Shown piece by piece: positions 6,791-15,245 of a stretch of 38,715 bases of DNA. Each line of letters starts with the position of its first letter. Positions within the stretch are counted from its first letter, which is position 1. Source of the DNA: Deltaproteobacteria bacterium (GTDB taxonomy: Bacteria > Desulfobacterota > Deferrisomatia > Deferrisomatales > JACRMM01); the NCBI GenBank assembly GCA_016214985.1, contig JACRMM010000013.1, positions 1 to 38,715 on the forward strand. Direction: 5' to 3'. Below the pieces are notes generated by a model, which did no database searches, was not told the DNA's origin, and worked only from the letters and a program-made list of their open reading frames with translations. The position numbers and the translations under genes were made by a program.

Positions 6791-7486
6791 TTACTCCTTT
6801 GAGACCTTCGCGTCCTCCAGCATGACGTCGTAACGGTAGCCCGAGCCGAAGTCCCGGTCCAGGGCGACCCTCCCCCGGACGATGACTGTGTCGCCCACCG
6901 CGGCGGCATCGGTCGTCGTCACGGTCAGGTCGTTGCTTCCTGGACCCCCGGTGCCGTCCTCCAGGTGGAGCCAGTTCCTCTCCAGGATCGCAGTCACGGC
7001 TTTGGACACGTGCGCCCTCACGACCACCACCTGGCCGCGGAGGTCCTCCCTTCCGAGCACGATCTCTTCGACCGTCTTGCCTCCCTCCGGCTTCGGGAGC
7101 GGTCCCGCGGTCGGGGGAGCGGCCGCGACGGCCTTCGCCCCGGCGACCTGGATGGAGGAGACGAAGTAGATCACGTCGAAGGAGCGATGATAGGCCTCGC
7201 TCCAGAAACTCGTCATGGTGATCCCGGGCGAGAGCACCACCGAGTCCCCCCTGGCCACGGTGGTCTGCGGGCCGGCCGCCCACACCTCTTTCTCTCCCAT
7301 CTTCACGCGGAGGTAGGTGTACCCCTCGTACTGGCGTGTCTCCAACACCTTGCCCGCGCCGCCGCGGAAGGTCGTCGTCGGCGGCGTGGGTCGGGCCGGC
7401 GGGGGCGGGCCCGGTGGTGCGGCTGGGGCAGCGGCCGGCAGGAAACATAAGGCAAGGGCGGTCACGATCCCTCGAAGGCTCGTCAT
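6791..7486 (-). CDS. Exported NrfJ-like / OB-fold protein
   Basis: A 231-residue exported protein with a signal sequence (MTSLRGIVTALALCFLPAAAPA) and a proline-rich linker. The first domain (about 43-112) has the pattern GKVLETRQYEGYTYLRVK...MTSFWSEAYHRSFDVIYFVSSI, seen in NrfJ-related proteins of multihaem cytochrome maturation. The second (about 130-231) resembles a bacterial OB-fold (DLRGQVVVVRAHVSKAV, NWLHLEDGTG, VGDTVIVRGRVALD). It may bind a ligand or cofactor in the periplasm, perhaps in cytochrome biogenesis, but this is inference. GGAG precedes the ATG at 7486. It sits in a minus-strand run with the FrnE-like gene upstream (121 bp) and the CULT gene downstream (17 bp). Confidence 0.75.
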   Translation of the reverse strand: MTSLRGIVTALALCFLPAAAPAAPPGPPPPARPTPPTTTFRGGAGKVLETRQYEGYTYLRVKMGEKEVWAAGPQTTVARGDSVVLSPGITMTSFWSEAYHRSFDVIYFVSSIQVAGAKAVAAAPPTAGPLPKPEGGKTVEEIVLGREDLRGQVVVVRAHVSKAVTAILERNWLHLEDGTGGPGSNDLTVTTTDAAAVGDTVIVRGRVALDRDFGSGYRYDVMLEDAKVSKE

Positions 7487-7607
7487 GGGCGGCTCCGCGA
7501 CGCCGGCTCGCGCGTGGCCCGGGACTCGGGCGCGACGGCCGTATGCGGCTGCGACGGTACAGAATTTCCACGGGCACGAGAAGGGGGGCCGGCGACCGCG
7601 CTTTGGG

Positions 7608-8243
7608 TCACGGGTTGTCGGGGCGGTGTCGGCGGGGAATCCCGGCCTGCTCTGCGAGGGCGTTGAGCTCCTCGTACGGTCGGAGCCCTTCGAACCTCCG
7701 GCCCGAGACGAGCAGGGTCGGCACGGCACGGATTCCCAGAGTCCGCGCGCGGTGCCAGTCGGAGTCCACCGGGGCGCCGAAGCGTCCCTGGACCAAGACC
7801 TCCCGTGCCTCGTCCGCAGAGAGTCCCAAACGGTCGGCCACCGCGACGAGCTCGTCGATCTTCCCTATGTTCCGGCCCTCCGCGAAGCACGCATGGTAGA
7901 CGGCAGCGCGGAAGGCATCGCCGGCGCCGCGCTCCTGCGCCCACTTGGAAAGCTCCTGGGCCCGGCGGGTGTTGTACGTGCGCCGGTGCTCGGCCAGCGG
8001 GAGCTCGAGCTCGGCGGCCACGCTGCGCAGCCTCGCGAACATCCCCTCCAGGTCCACGGAGCGGCCGGCGAAGAGGTCCTTGAGGTCGAGCCCTTCCTCC
8101 GGGATCTCCGGGTGGAGGGGAAAGGTGGTCCAGACCGTTTCGACGTCGTACTCCCGCTCCAGCCGATGGGCACCCACGGTGCCGAAGTAGCACCAGGGTC
8201 AGATGAAGTCGAAGAACACCTCGAAGCGTGGCCGGTCGGTCAT
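7608..8243 (-). CDS. DsbA/FrnE-like oxidoreductase, probable selenoprotein (in-frame UGA)
   Basis: A thioredoxin-fold DsbA-family protein of the FrnE/2-hydroxychromene-2-carboxylate isomerase type, 211 residues if the UGA at 8199-8201 is read through. From the ATG at 8243, with GGAAGG six bases upstream, translation gives MTDRPRFEVFFDFI, then UGA as codon 15, then PWCYFG. FrnE proteins normally have CPWC here, so UGA replaces exactly the first active-site Cys, giving U-P-W-C. The rest is intact to the usual length, with the family cis-proline region GIRAVPTLLVSG. A GGCACC-GUG-GGUGCC hairpin follows within the coding sequence. Without readthrough, only a GTG at 8177 would leave a protein lacking the first strand and active site, which makes little sense. 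Alternatives are a nonsense mutation or a sequencing error. No signal peptide, so cytoplasmic. Confidence 0.8.
8169..8183 (-). promoter_or_regulatory. Candidate bacterial SECIS hairpin
   Basis: On the mRNA, GGCACC-GUG-GGUGCC forms a 6-bp perfect stem with a three-base loop beginning with G. The loop begins 22 nt after the UGA, within the 16-37 nt window described for bacterial SECIS elements, which need a G among the first loop bases. A competing fold (GGUGC with GCACC, loop UACUUCG) is also possible. This is the signal SelB would recognise. Confidence 0.6.
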
Positions 8244-8306
8244 GGCGATCCTTCCGTGTCGGAGTTCTCCCATTTTCCCGCGGACCGCGTCGCCCGGCAA
8301 GGCGGG

Positions 8307-9095
8307 TCACGGGCCGAACGTCTCTGCGAGGAAGGCATTCATGGCGAGCCGGGAGCGCCGGTCGGCCGGCTCGTTGTACCCGAGGGCGTCCATGCGCATC
8401 TTGTCGGCGTCCGGATTCGTAAACGCGTGCTTCGCGCCTCCATAGATGTTGAGCTGCCAGTCAGCCTTGGCGCTGCGCATTTCGTCTTGAAATGCGTCCA
8501 TGATTTCTTGCGGTACGAGGGGGTCGTCCGCGCCCTGGCACGCCAGGATCCGGGCCTTGATCGCGGTCGGCTGATTCGGGCTCACCGGCGCCAGCCCGCC
8601 GTGGAAGATCACGACCCCGGCCAGGTCGAGACCGCGCCGCGCCATCTCGAGTACAGTGGTGCCGCCGAAGCAGTAGCCGATGGCCGCCACTCGCGCCCGA
8701 TCGACGCGCGGGTTCCCCCGCAGCACGTCCAGGGCCGCGAGGAAGCGCGCCTTGAAGACCTCGGGATTCTTCATGGCCGCACCCGAGAGCTCGGCCGCCT
8801 CCTTCGGGTCCGTGGTGTTCTTCCCGTTGCCATACATGTCCAGGGCCAGAGCCACGTAGCCCAACTCGACGAGCTGGTTGGCCCGGACCTTTGCATAGTT
8901 GTTGAGCCCCCACCATTCGTGGACGACCAGGACGCCGGGTCGCCGGTCCTCGGTGGCGTCGTCGTAGGCGAGGTGGCCTTTCAGAATCGTGTCTCCCTGC
9001 TTGTACTCGATCTCCTGGGTTTGCAGTGCGGCCCATCCCGGCGTAGCCGAAACCGTGAAGAGCGCTGCGACGACCACCGCGGCCATCCTCTTCAT
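8307..9095 (-). CDS. Exported dienelactone hydrolase-family protein
   Basis: A 262-residue alpha/beta hydrolase with a signal peptide (MKRMAAVVVAALFTVSATPGWA), so probably periplasmic. The dienelactone hydrolase nucleophile motif is GYCFGG with C142; the acid is in QGADDPLVP (about D191) and the histidine in GGAKHAFTNPDA (H223), giving a complete Cys-Asp-His triad. VVHEWWGLNNYAKVRANQLVELGYVALALDMYG is typical of the family. The substrate is unknown. The start follows GAGGAG with a suitable spacer. The probable selenoprotein gene begins 63 bp downstream on the same strand, so both may be co-expressed. Confidence 0.9.
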   Translation of the reverse strand: MKRMAAVVVAALFTVSATPGWAALQTQEIEYKQGDTILKGHLAYDDATEDRRPGVLVVHEWWGLNNYAKVRANQLVELGYVALALDMYGNGKNTTDPKEAAELSGAAMKNPEVFKARFLAALDVLRGNPRVDRARVAAIGYCFGGTTVLEMARRGLDLAGVVIFHGGLAPVSPNQPTAIKARILACQGADDPLVPQEIMDAFQDEMRSAKADWQLNIYGGAKHAFTNPDADKMRMDALGYNEPADRRSRLAMNAFLAETFGP

Positions 9096-9275
9096 GGGGA
9101 TCTCCTCTCGCGTCATGGGGGTTGGGAATCCTGCTTCCAAGCTAGCGGGTGCCCGTGCCGCCGTCAAAGGCCCGGTCGAAGTTCGTCACTCTGTCTCGCT
9201 TGCAGGGACGAGGCTGCGCGCTATGCTCCAGGGATCATGCGGGCCGAGCGACGGCATTTTTTTTGGAGGAACACC

Positions 9276-9737
9276 ATGGACGATGTGAAGAAGATCCTCG
9301 CAGTCAGCCGGTCCACCAAGCAGTGCAATCGAGTCGTTCAGTATGGCGTTTCCTTGGCCAAGAAGTATTCGGCGGAGTTGTATGTCATTCGCGTCATCCA
9401 TGATCCGTTTAGCATGGAAGGATGGAACCTCCCGATTCCCTATCTCCGCGAAGAGTACGAAAAGTTCATGCAGGATGCGAAGGCGGAGCTCGACAAGATC
9501 GTGGAGGCGGAGAAGAAACGAGGATTTGCCATCAAGGTGTTCGTGCGAGACGGTAAGCCAATGGACGAGATTCTTGCCGTCATAGAGCGCGAAGGGATCG
9601 ATCTTCTCCTCCTGCTCGCCCACGACGAGGGCCGGATGGAGCACCTGCTGTTTGGGCGAACGAACGAGGAGCTCGTCCGGCGGATGCCGTGCTCTTTGTT
9701 CCTGCTGAAGAGTGCGCCCGCTCCTGATGAGCCGTGA
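9276..9737 (+). CDS. Universal stress protein (UspA family)
   Basis: A 153-residue single UspA domain. The N-terminal strand DDVKKILAVSRSTKQ, the middle VIEREGIDLLLLLAHDEG and the C-terminal segment MEHLLFGRTNEELVRRMPCSLFLLK fit the family. The ATP-binding G-x2-G-x9-G-S/T signature is altered (HLLFGRTNEELVRRMPCSL), so nucleotide binding is doubtful. A strong GGAGGA precedes the ATG at 9276. The stop overlaps the GTG start of the haem-motif sensor kinase by 4 bp, so the two are translationally coupled and probably act together. Confidence 0.9.
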   Translation: MDDVKKILAVSRSTKQCNRVVQYGVSLAKKYSAELYVIRVIHDPFSMEGWNLPIPYLREEYEKFMQDAKAELDKIVEAEKKRGFAIKVFVRDGKPMDEILAVIEREGIDLLLLLAHDEGRMEHLLFGRTNEELVRRMPCSLFLLKSAPAPDEP

Positions 9738-11278
9738 GATTCCGTCTCCGGACCCTGATCGCCGGCCTGCTCACAGCCTGCATCGCGCCGGTCGTCGCGG
9801 TGTCGACGGTCGTGCTCGTTCGGACCGCCCAGGAACGTTTTTGGAAGGAGGCGCAGGACTACGGGGTGTCCTTCGCCAATACCGTGCTCAGTGCCACGCG
9901 CCACTCCATGCTGACCATGGACCGCACCGAGCTGGAGGCGATCCTCGACGCCGTGTCGCGCCAGAAGGGAGTGCGAGCGGCCCGGATCTACGATGCCCAG
10001 GGGCATTTCCGGGTTCCCGTCGCCCATCGGGCTCCGGACCTGGACCTGTCAGGCGCGGAGTGCACGCTTTGTCACCCCGATCCGCGGCGGATCGACGCGC
10101 CGGCCCAGGCGTGCGTCCACCGTAACGAAGACGGTCTGCGGCTCTACCACGCGATCCTGAACGATCCCGAGTGCATCGGGGGTGCCTGCCACCGGCCTTC
10201 CGAGCGCCTGCTGGGCGTGCTCGAGGTCGACATCGACGTCTCTGAGGCCCTGGCGAGGTCGCACAAGCTCACGATGTGGGCTGTGATCGGCGGCCTGCTC
10301 GTGCTCGGCGGAGCCGTGGTCCCCCTCTTCTTCGCCCTGCGCTGGGGCCTCGAGCGGCCGCTCACCGAGTGCCTGCGGATCGTCCGCGGAGTCGCGGCCG
10401 GAGACCTCAGCGTGCGAAGCGTGCTGTCTCCCGCGACCGAGTGGGCGGAGCTCCTCGGCGCCCTGGACGGCATGACACTCGCCCTCTCGAAGGCGCGCAC
10501 CGACCTCGAGGCCCTCAATCGCCACCTGGAGGAGCAGGTCGCCCATCGGACGAGGGCGCTCGAGGCGGCCCTGCAGGTCGCGGAGGAGAGCGACCGGATG
10601 AAGACCGAGTTCCTCGCCGGGATCAGCCACGAGTTCGCCACCCCGCTCCAGGGGGCCATCGGCTTTGCCGACCTCCTCCTGGACGGCATCGACGGGGAGT
10701 TGGCGCTGTCCCAGCGACACGACATTGAGGTGGTGCGCCGAAACTGCCGGGAGCTCCTCGCCCTGGTCGAGGATCTCCTCGATGTGGTGCGCCTGAGCGG
10801 GACGTTGACCCCGTCCAAGGTCGACCGGGTCCGGCTCGAGACGATCGCCGAGGAGGTCGTGGAGGCGGGGCGCCGGTTGGCCGTCGGTCGCGCGGTCGAC
10901 GTCGGCCTGGAGATCGAGCCGGGCTGCCCCGCAGTCCTGGGTGATGCCGCGATCCTGCGCCACGTGCTGTTCCATCTGGTCGAGTACGCGGTGCGCCACA
11001 CGGACGAGGGCCGAGTGGCCGTCCGGGTGGCCAAGGCGGCGGGAAATCGCGTGGAATTGAGCGTTTCGGACACGGGAGCGGGAGTGCAGACCGAGGTGCT
11101 CCGCTCGGCCGTGCAGGGCTATTCGCCCCAGGGGGGCGGGAGTGGAATCGGGATCCGGCTCGCCTTCGTCCGGCGCCTCGTGGAGCTTCGCGGCGCCGAG
11201 TTTTCGGTCGAGAGCATCCCGGGCAACGGAACGCGCGTCGTCGTGCGGCTCCCCACACCCGTCGACGATCCCTCCTGA
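9734..11278 (+). CDS. Sensor histidine kinase with c-type haem motifs in the periplasmic domain
   Basis: A 514-residue membrane kinase. A first transmembrane helix (about 8-30) and second (181-203) enclose a periplasmic domain of about 150 residues. That domain contains a classical haem c site, C110-TL-C113-H114, and a longer C147-IGGA-C152-H153 site of the CX4CH kind known in multihaem cytochromes. A HAMP-like linker (205-255) and coiled coil lead to HisKA with phospho-acceptor H299 (GISHEFATPLQ, a variant of SHELRTPL), then a HATPase domain with DTGAG and a glycine-rich GGGSGIGIRLAF. A haem pair suggests sensing of redox state, oxygen or NO. The GTG start overlaps the upstream usp gene by 4 bp. 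No response regulator is adjacent; the convergent neighbour is nifA. Confidence 0.88.
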   Translation: MRFRLRTLIAGLLTACIAPVVAVSTVVLVRTAQERFWKEAQDYGVSFANTVLSATRHSMLTMDRTELEAILDAVSRQKGVRAARIYDAQGHFRVPVAHRAPDLDLSGAECTLCHPDPRRIDAPAQACVHRNEDGLRLYHAILNDPECIGGACHRPSERLLGVLEVDIDVSEALARSHKLTMWAVIGGLLVLGGAVVPLFFALRWGLERPLTECLRIVRGVAAGDLSVRSVLSPATEWAELLGALDGMTLALSKARTDLEALNRHLEEQVAHRTRALEAALQVAEESDRMKTEFLAGISHEFATPLQGAIGFADLLLDGIDGELALSQRHDIEVVRRNCRELLALVEDLLDVVRLSGTLTPSKVDRVRLETIAEEVVEAGRRLAVGRAVDVGLEIEPGCPAVLGDAAILRHVLFHLVEYAVRHTDEGRVAVRVAKAAGNRVELSVSDTGAGVQTEVLRSAVQGYSPQGGGSGIGIRLAFVRRLVELRGAEFSVESIPGNGTRVVVRLPTPVDDPS

Positions 11279-11334
11279 GGGAGGGGAGATTTCGCGCCGG
11301 CCCCACGAGAGGGGACCGAACCCTCGTTGCCGTA

Positions 11335-12906
11335 CTAGACGCCGCGTCCGCGGCGCTCGAACGCCACCGACTCCAGCCCCATCTTCTTGATCCGGTACCC
11401 CATCTGCCGCAGCGTGATGCCGAGCTCGCGGGCTGCGCGGGATTGGATCCAGCGGTTGCGCTCGAGCGCCGCGATCACCTGCCGCCGCTCCATCTCTCGC
11501 AGGGGCGTCCCCTGGCCGTCGGAGGATCCCGGCCGGGCCGATTCGAACGCCGGGCTTTCTGGCTCCAGACCGGTGGAGGCGAGGTACGGTGCCAGGTCCT
11601 GGGCGCTGATGGCGGGGCTCTCGGCCAGGATGACCAGTCGCTCGAGCAGGTTTTCGAGCTCGCGGACGTTGCCGGGCCAGGGGTAGCGCCGCAGGGCGTC
11701 GAGGGCCTCGGGAGCGAAGGTGAGCCGGCGGCCATACTCGCGCGACATGCGGGCGAGGAAGTGGCTCGCCAGGTGGGGAATGTCCTCCCGGCGCTCCCGG
11801 AGTGCGGGCACTCGGATGGGGAAGACGTTCAGACGGTAGTAGAGGTCCTCACGGAACCCCCCCTGGCTCACGGCCTCGGCCAGATCGCGGTTGGTCGCGG
11901 CCACGATGCGCACGTCCACGTGGATCGTGCGCTGTCCCCCGACCCGCTCGAAGTCGCGTTCCTGAAGAAAGCGCAGGAGCTTCGCCTGGAGCGACAGCGG
12001 GAGCTCACCCACCTCGTCCAGGAACAAGGTGCCGCCCTCGGCCTCCTCGAACCGGCCAGCCTTGGCGGCGGTGGCGCCCGTGAAGGCTCCCTTCTCGTGG
12101 CCGAAGAGCTCCGACTCCAGCAGATTCTCCGGGAGCGCGGCGCAGTTGACCTTGGTGAAGGGCGCGCTGGCGCGCGTGCTCAGCTCGTGGAGGATGCGCG
12201 CTACGAGAGTCTTGCCCGTGCCCGACTCGCCGAGCAGGAGCACCGAAGCGCGGGTAGGAGCGACCTTTTCAATGAGCTGCTGCACCTCCACCATGGCGCG
12301 GCTCTGCCCGACGATGAAGAAGTCCTGGTAGCGGGCGGACAGCTCGGCCTTCAGGGAGAGATTCTTGCGGATGAGCCCCTCCTCACGCGCCTCCACCTCG
12401 CGATTGAGGCTCACGAGCTGCGCGATCAGGGCGGCGAGGATCCCGAGGAACCGGACGTCCTCCTCGAAGGACACGTCGGCTCCGAACACCGTGTCGGCGC
12501 TCAGCACGCCGATGGTGGACCCCCGGAGCACGATCGGCACGCCCAGGAACGAGACGTGCCCCTTCTCGATCGCGCGAGCGCCGGTCTTGTTGAGAAAGAG
12601 CGGCTCCGTGCGGACGTCGGGCACGACGAAGGGCTGGGCCGTCCGGAAGATGCGCCCGGTGACCCCCTCGCCCAACCGGTACACCCCCCGACCCTTCTCC
12701 TCCTCAGTCAGGCCGTGGGAGGCGTGGATCGCCAGGTGACCGGTCTTGGGGTCCACGAGGGTGACCGTGGCCCGCTTCAGGGCCAGCGAGTCGGAGAGCG
12801 CGGCCAGGATGGCGTCGAGAGCCTGGTCCAGCTGCAGTGCGCGGCCGATCATCTGGCTGATTCGGTGCAGAACTTCGAGCTTGAGATCGCTCAGCGTCGT
12901 GTCCAT
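11335..12906 (-). CDS. nifA: Nif-specific sigma-54 transcriptional activator NifA
   Basis: A 523-residue bacterial enhancer-binding protein: GAF domain (about 20-165), AAA+ ATPase (190-430) with Walker A GESGTGKT (226-233), sigma-54-contacting GAFTGA (273-278), Walker [10 protein letters not shown] (291-299) and arginine-finger region, and a Fis-type helix-turn-helix (486-507, [20 protein letters not shown]). This HTH reading and the gene context (nifV, nifDK) support NifA over other enhancer-binding proteins. The linker at 440-470 lacks the paired cysteines of oxygen-sensitive NifA; the only Cys is C255. Redox control must therefore come from elsewhere, for example via the GAF domain or a partner. 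The ATG at 12906 follows GAGAGG and lies inside the end of nifV, overlapping by 16 bp, so the two are translationally coupled. Confidence 0.93.
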   Translation of the reverse strand: MDTTLSDLKLEVLHRISQMIGRALQLDQALDAILAALSDSLALKRATVTLVDPKTGHLAIHASHGLTEEEKGRGVYRLGEGVTGRIFRTAQPFVVPDVRTEPLFLNKTGARAIEKGHVSFLGVPIVLRGSTIGVLSADTVFGADVSFEEDVRFLGILAALIAQLVSLNREVEAREEGLIRKNLSLKAELSARYQDFFIVGQSRAMVEVQQLIEKVAPTRASVLLLGESGTGKTLVARILHELSTRASAPFTKVNCAALPENLLESELFGHEKGAFTGATAAKAGRFEEAEGGTLFLDEVGELPLSLQAKLLRFLQERDFERVGGQRTIHVDVRIVAATNRDLAEAVSQGGFREDLYYRLNVFPIRVPALRERREDIPHLASHFLARMSREYGRRLTFAPEALDALRRYPWPGNVRELENLLERLVILAESPAISAQDLAPYLASTGLEPESPAFESARPGSSDGQGTPLREMERRQVIAALERNRWIQSRAARELGITLRQMGYRIKKMGLESVAFERRGRGV

Positions 12907-14108
12907 GGTTCCTCTCGAGGGTTGGTGCGGCGGGCCGGGAGAGCATCGAGCTCGAGGAGCCGCAGGAGATCGGCGTCCGCCACGGGCCGCTTGGCCCTTG
13001 CCGAGAGACGGCGGATCTCGGTGAGGAGCCGCGGCAGATCCCCGTCCGGGACCACCCGGCCGAGCTGCGACAGCCGGTGGGCCACGGCGGAGCGCCCGGA
13101 GTGCTTGCCCAGCACGATCTCGCGTCGGCGGCCCACCGACTCGGGCGGAAATGGCTCGTAGGTACGGGGATCCTTGAGCACGCCGTCGGCGTGGATCCCG
13201 GATTCGTGGCAGAACGCAGCAGCGCCGGCGATCGGCTTGCCGGCCGGGATCGGCCGGCCGGCGGCCCGGGCCACGGCTTCGCACAGGGCCGGAAGGGCGT
13301 CGAGCCGGACTCCGGTGTCGAACCCCCAGAGGTGGTGAAGGGCCACTGCGACCTCCTCCAGGGCGGCGTTGCCGGCACGCTCACCGAGACCGAGAACCGT
13401 GGTGCTCAGGAACCGGGCGCCTCCGGCTGCCCCGGCCAGCGCGTTGGCCGTGGCGAGGCCGAAGTCGTTGTGGGCGTGGATCTCCAGGGGCAGGTCGGTG
13501 GCGCTCGCCAGCGCGGCGATCCGCTCGCGGGCCGAGAAGGGGTCGAGGCGGCCCACCGTGTCGGAGTACCGCAACCGGTCGGCCCCACTCGCCGCCGCGA
13601 TGCCCGCGAATTCGACCACGAAACCCGGGTCGGCGCGGGACGCGTCCTCCATCCCGACGCAGACGTAGAGTCCGTGTCCCTTGGCGTGGGCCACCACGTC
13701 CCGAAGCTGGGCGAGCGCCCAGGCTCGATCCCTGCCAAGCTTGTTCCGAAGCTGGAGATCCGAGGCGGGCAGACACACCGTCACGGCCGTGGCCCCGCAC
13801 CGCAGGGACTGGTCCACGTCGGCGCGCAGGGCACGGTTCCAAACGAGAACCCGCGCCGCGAGGCCCAGGGCAAGCACGGTGCGGATGGCGTCCTGCTCCT
13901 CCCCGCCGATGGCGGCCGTGCCCACCTCGAGTTCCGGCACCCCGGCCCGGTCGAGGAGCCGGGCGATGGCCGCCTTCTCGCCCGCGGAGAACGCCACTCC
14001 GGCGGCCTGCTCCCCGTCGCGCAGGGTGGTGTCGCAGAGGATCACGCCGCCCGCGGGGGGGCCGCTCGCCGGAGCGCGTCGTTCGCTGGCCTGTTCGTAG
14101 GTGGTCAC
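12891..14108 (-). CDS. nifV: Homocitrate synthase NifV
   Basis: A 405-residue HMGL-like TIM-barrel enzyme that condenses acetyl-CoA and 2-oxoglutarate to homocitrate, the organic component of FeMo-cofactor. It shows the family hallmarks [18 protein letters not shown] near residue 24, [17 protein letters not shown] (metal-binding HxH), a glycine-rich [18 protein letters not shown], and [20 protein letters not shown] plus GKHSGRSAV near the C-terminus. Synteny with nifA identifies it as NifV rather than LeuA or a lysine-pathway homocitrate synthase. The start is a GTG at 14108 with GGAG five bases upstream. A -24/-12 promoter lies about 95 bp upstream, so nifV and nifA appear to form a NifA-regulated, autoregulated operon. 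Confidence 0.95.
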   Translation of the reverse strand: MTTYEQASERRAPASGPPAGGVILCDTTLRDGEQAAGVAFSAGEKAAIARLLDRAGVPELEVGTAAIGGEEQDAIRTVLALGLAARVLVWNRALRADVDQSLRCGATAVTVCLPASDLQLRNKLGRDRAWALAQLRDVVAHAKGHGLYVCVGMEDASRADPGFVVEFAGIAAASGADRLRYSDTVGRLDPFSARERIAALASATDLPLEIHAHNDFGLATANALAGAAGGARFLSTTVLGLGERAGNAALEEVAVALHHLWGFDTGVRLDALPALCEAVARAAGRPIPAGKPIAGAAAFCHESGIHADGVLKDPRTYEPFPPESVGRRREIVLGKHSGRSAVAHRLSQLGRVVPDGDLPRLLTEIRRLSARAKRPVADADLLRLLELDALPARRTNPREEPWTRR

Positions 14109-14201
14109 GGCGACTCCGGTCGGGGATGTGGGGCTCGCTTGGGGCGCGGGCGAAACCCTACGGGGTGCTCGAACCGGGTTCGTCCTCGCGCAGTCGTCTC
14201 C

Positions 14202-14217
14202 TGCGAGCGCCGTGCCA
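14202..14217 (-). promoter_or_regulatory. Sigma-54 (-24/-12) promoter for nifV-nifA
   Basis: The minus strand reads TGGCACGGCGCTCGCA against consensus TGGCACG-N4-TTGCA, one mismatch in all (C for T in the -12 box). The essential GG and GC dinucleotides are correctly spaced. It lies in the 219-bp gap between draG and nifV. No TGT-N10-ACA activator site was found upstream. Confidence 0.7.
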
Positions 14218-14327
14218 GCTCAGGAAGTGGGCATGGGCGCGCGCGCGACGGGGCTCGGGTGGCGCCCGAAGGCAGAAAGTAGAACGAATATGTCTCTATG
14301 GAGGATGTCTAGGCCGAAATTGTGCTG

Positions 14328-15245
14328 TTACGGCACCCCGGACTGGACGCGCCACCAGGGGCTCAGCCGGAGCAGCCCGGGTGCCAGTTCCTGACAGGCG
14401 TCGCGCACGGCCGGGTCAAGGCGTCGCAGCCACCCGGGCGGAAGGGCGTCCGGGCCGTAGAACGCGCCGGCGATCGCCCCGGCGATCGCGCCGGTCGTGT
14501 CCGCGTCGCCGCCCTGGTTGACGACCGCGACCAGGCACTCCTCGAAGGTGGCCGTGGTGAAAAAGTGGTGGAAGACGGTGCGCAGGGTGTCGACCACGTA
14601 GCCGGAGGCTTCGCCCTGGTAGCGGGCGAACCCGAAGGCCGGGTGTCGGGCGGCGAGGTCCCGCGTGACGGCGTGGAGGTCGAAGGCGGTCGCTCCCAGC
14701 ACCGCCCGCTGCACCAGGAGCGCGACCGTCCCGCAGGCAGCGTCGGAGAGGGGGTGGTGGTGGGTGAGGCGCGCCTGGGCCACGGCGAGCCCGCGGCAGA
14801 GTTCCTCGTCGCCCAGACCGAAGAGTGCCACCGGTGCCACTCGCACGGCGGCGCCGTTGCCGGCGTCCCACTCGTTGGGGGGAACCTCGAGCCGGCCGGT
14901 GAGGAGGTAATCCCGAATCCCCTTGCGGCAGGTCGCGCCGACGTCGATGGGCCGACCCTTGAGCCACGCGACGAAGCCCTCTGCCACCGCCGTGAGGTCC
15001 CAGCCGCCCGCGGCCACGAGCGCCCGCGCCAGGGCGAGCGACATCTCGGTGTCGTCGGTGACCCGCCCCGGCCGAAGCCCGAGCCAGCCGCCCCCGACGA
15101 TGGTCCGGTGGACGCCGTGGGCCGCGCGGATCTCGGCCGGGCTCATGAACTCGGTTGTCGCGCCCAGGGCGTCACCCAGGGCGAGGCCGAGCAGGCAGGC
15201 CCGGGCGCGGCCGAGCACGTCCGGCGGCGACGGGGGCGCGCTCAA
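14328..15245 (-). CDS. draG: ADP-ribosyl-[dinitrogen reductase] hydrolase DraG
   Basis: A 305-residue dinuclear-metal ADP-ribosylhydrolase that removes ADP-ribose from the modified arginine of NifH, reactivating nitrogenase. The fold starts with GRARACLLGLALGDALGATTEFM. Metal ligands are in VTDDTEM (TDDTE about 63-67) and in the C-terminal NQGGDADTTGAIAGAIAGAFYG. The start is placed at a TTG (15245) that overlaps the draT stop by 4 bp, because TGAGG lies 5 bases upstream and the next residues lead straight into the conserved fold; no other start codon is nearby. It is coupled to draT. Its presence implies post-translational nitrogenase switch-off in response to ammonium or energy loss. Confidence 0.93.
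   Translation of the reverse strand: MSAPPSPPDVLGRARACLLGLALGDALGATTEFMSPAEIRAAHGVHRTIVGGGWLGLRPGRVTDDTEMSLALARALVAAGGWDLTAVAEGFVAWLKGRPIDVGATCRKGIRDYLLTGRLEVPPNEWDAGNGAAVRVAPVALFGLGDEELCRGLAVAQARLTHHHPLSDAACGTVALLVQRAVLGATAFDLHAVTRDLAARHPAFGFARYQGEASGYVVDTLRTVFHHFFTTATFEECLVAVVNQGGDADTTGAIAGAIAGAFYGPDALPPGWLRRLDPAVRDACQELAPGLLRLSPWWRVQSGVP

Noticed and set aside
7608..8177. Short version of the FrnE-like protein starting at the GTG at 8177
   Set aside because: It would lack the first strand and the active-site motif, has no ribosome binding site, and a well-placed ATG with a strong site exists upstream at 8243 in the same frame.
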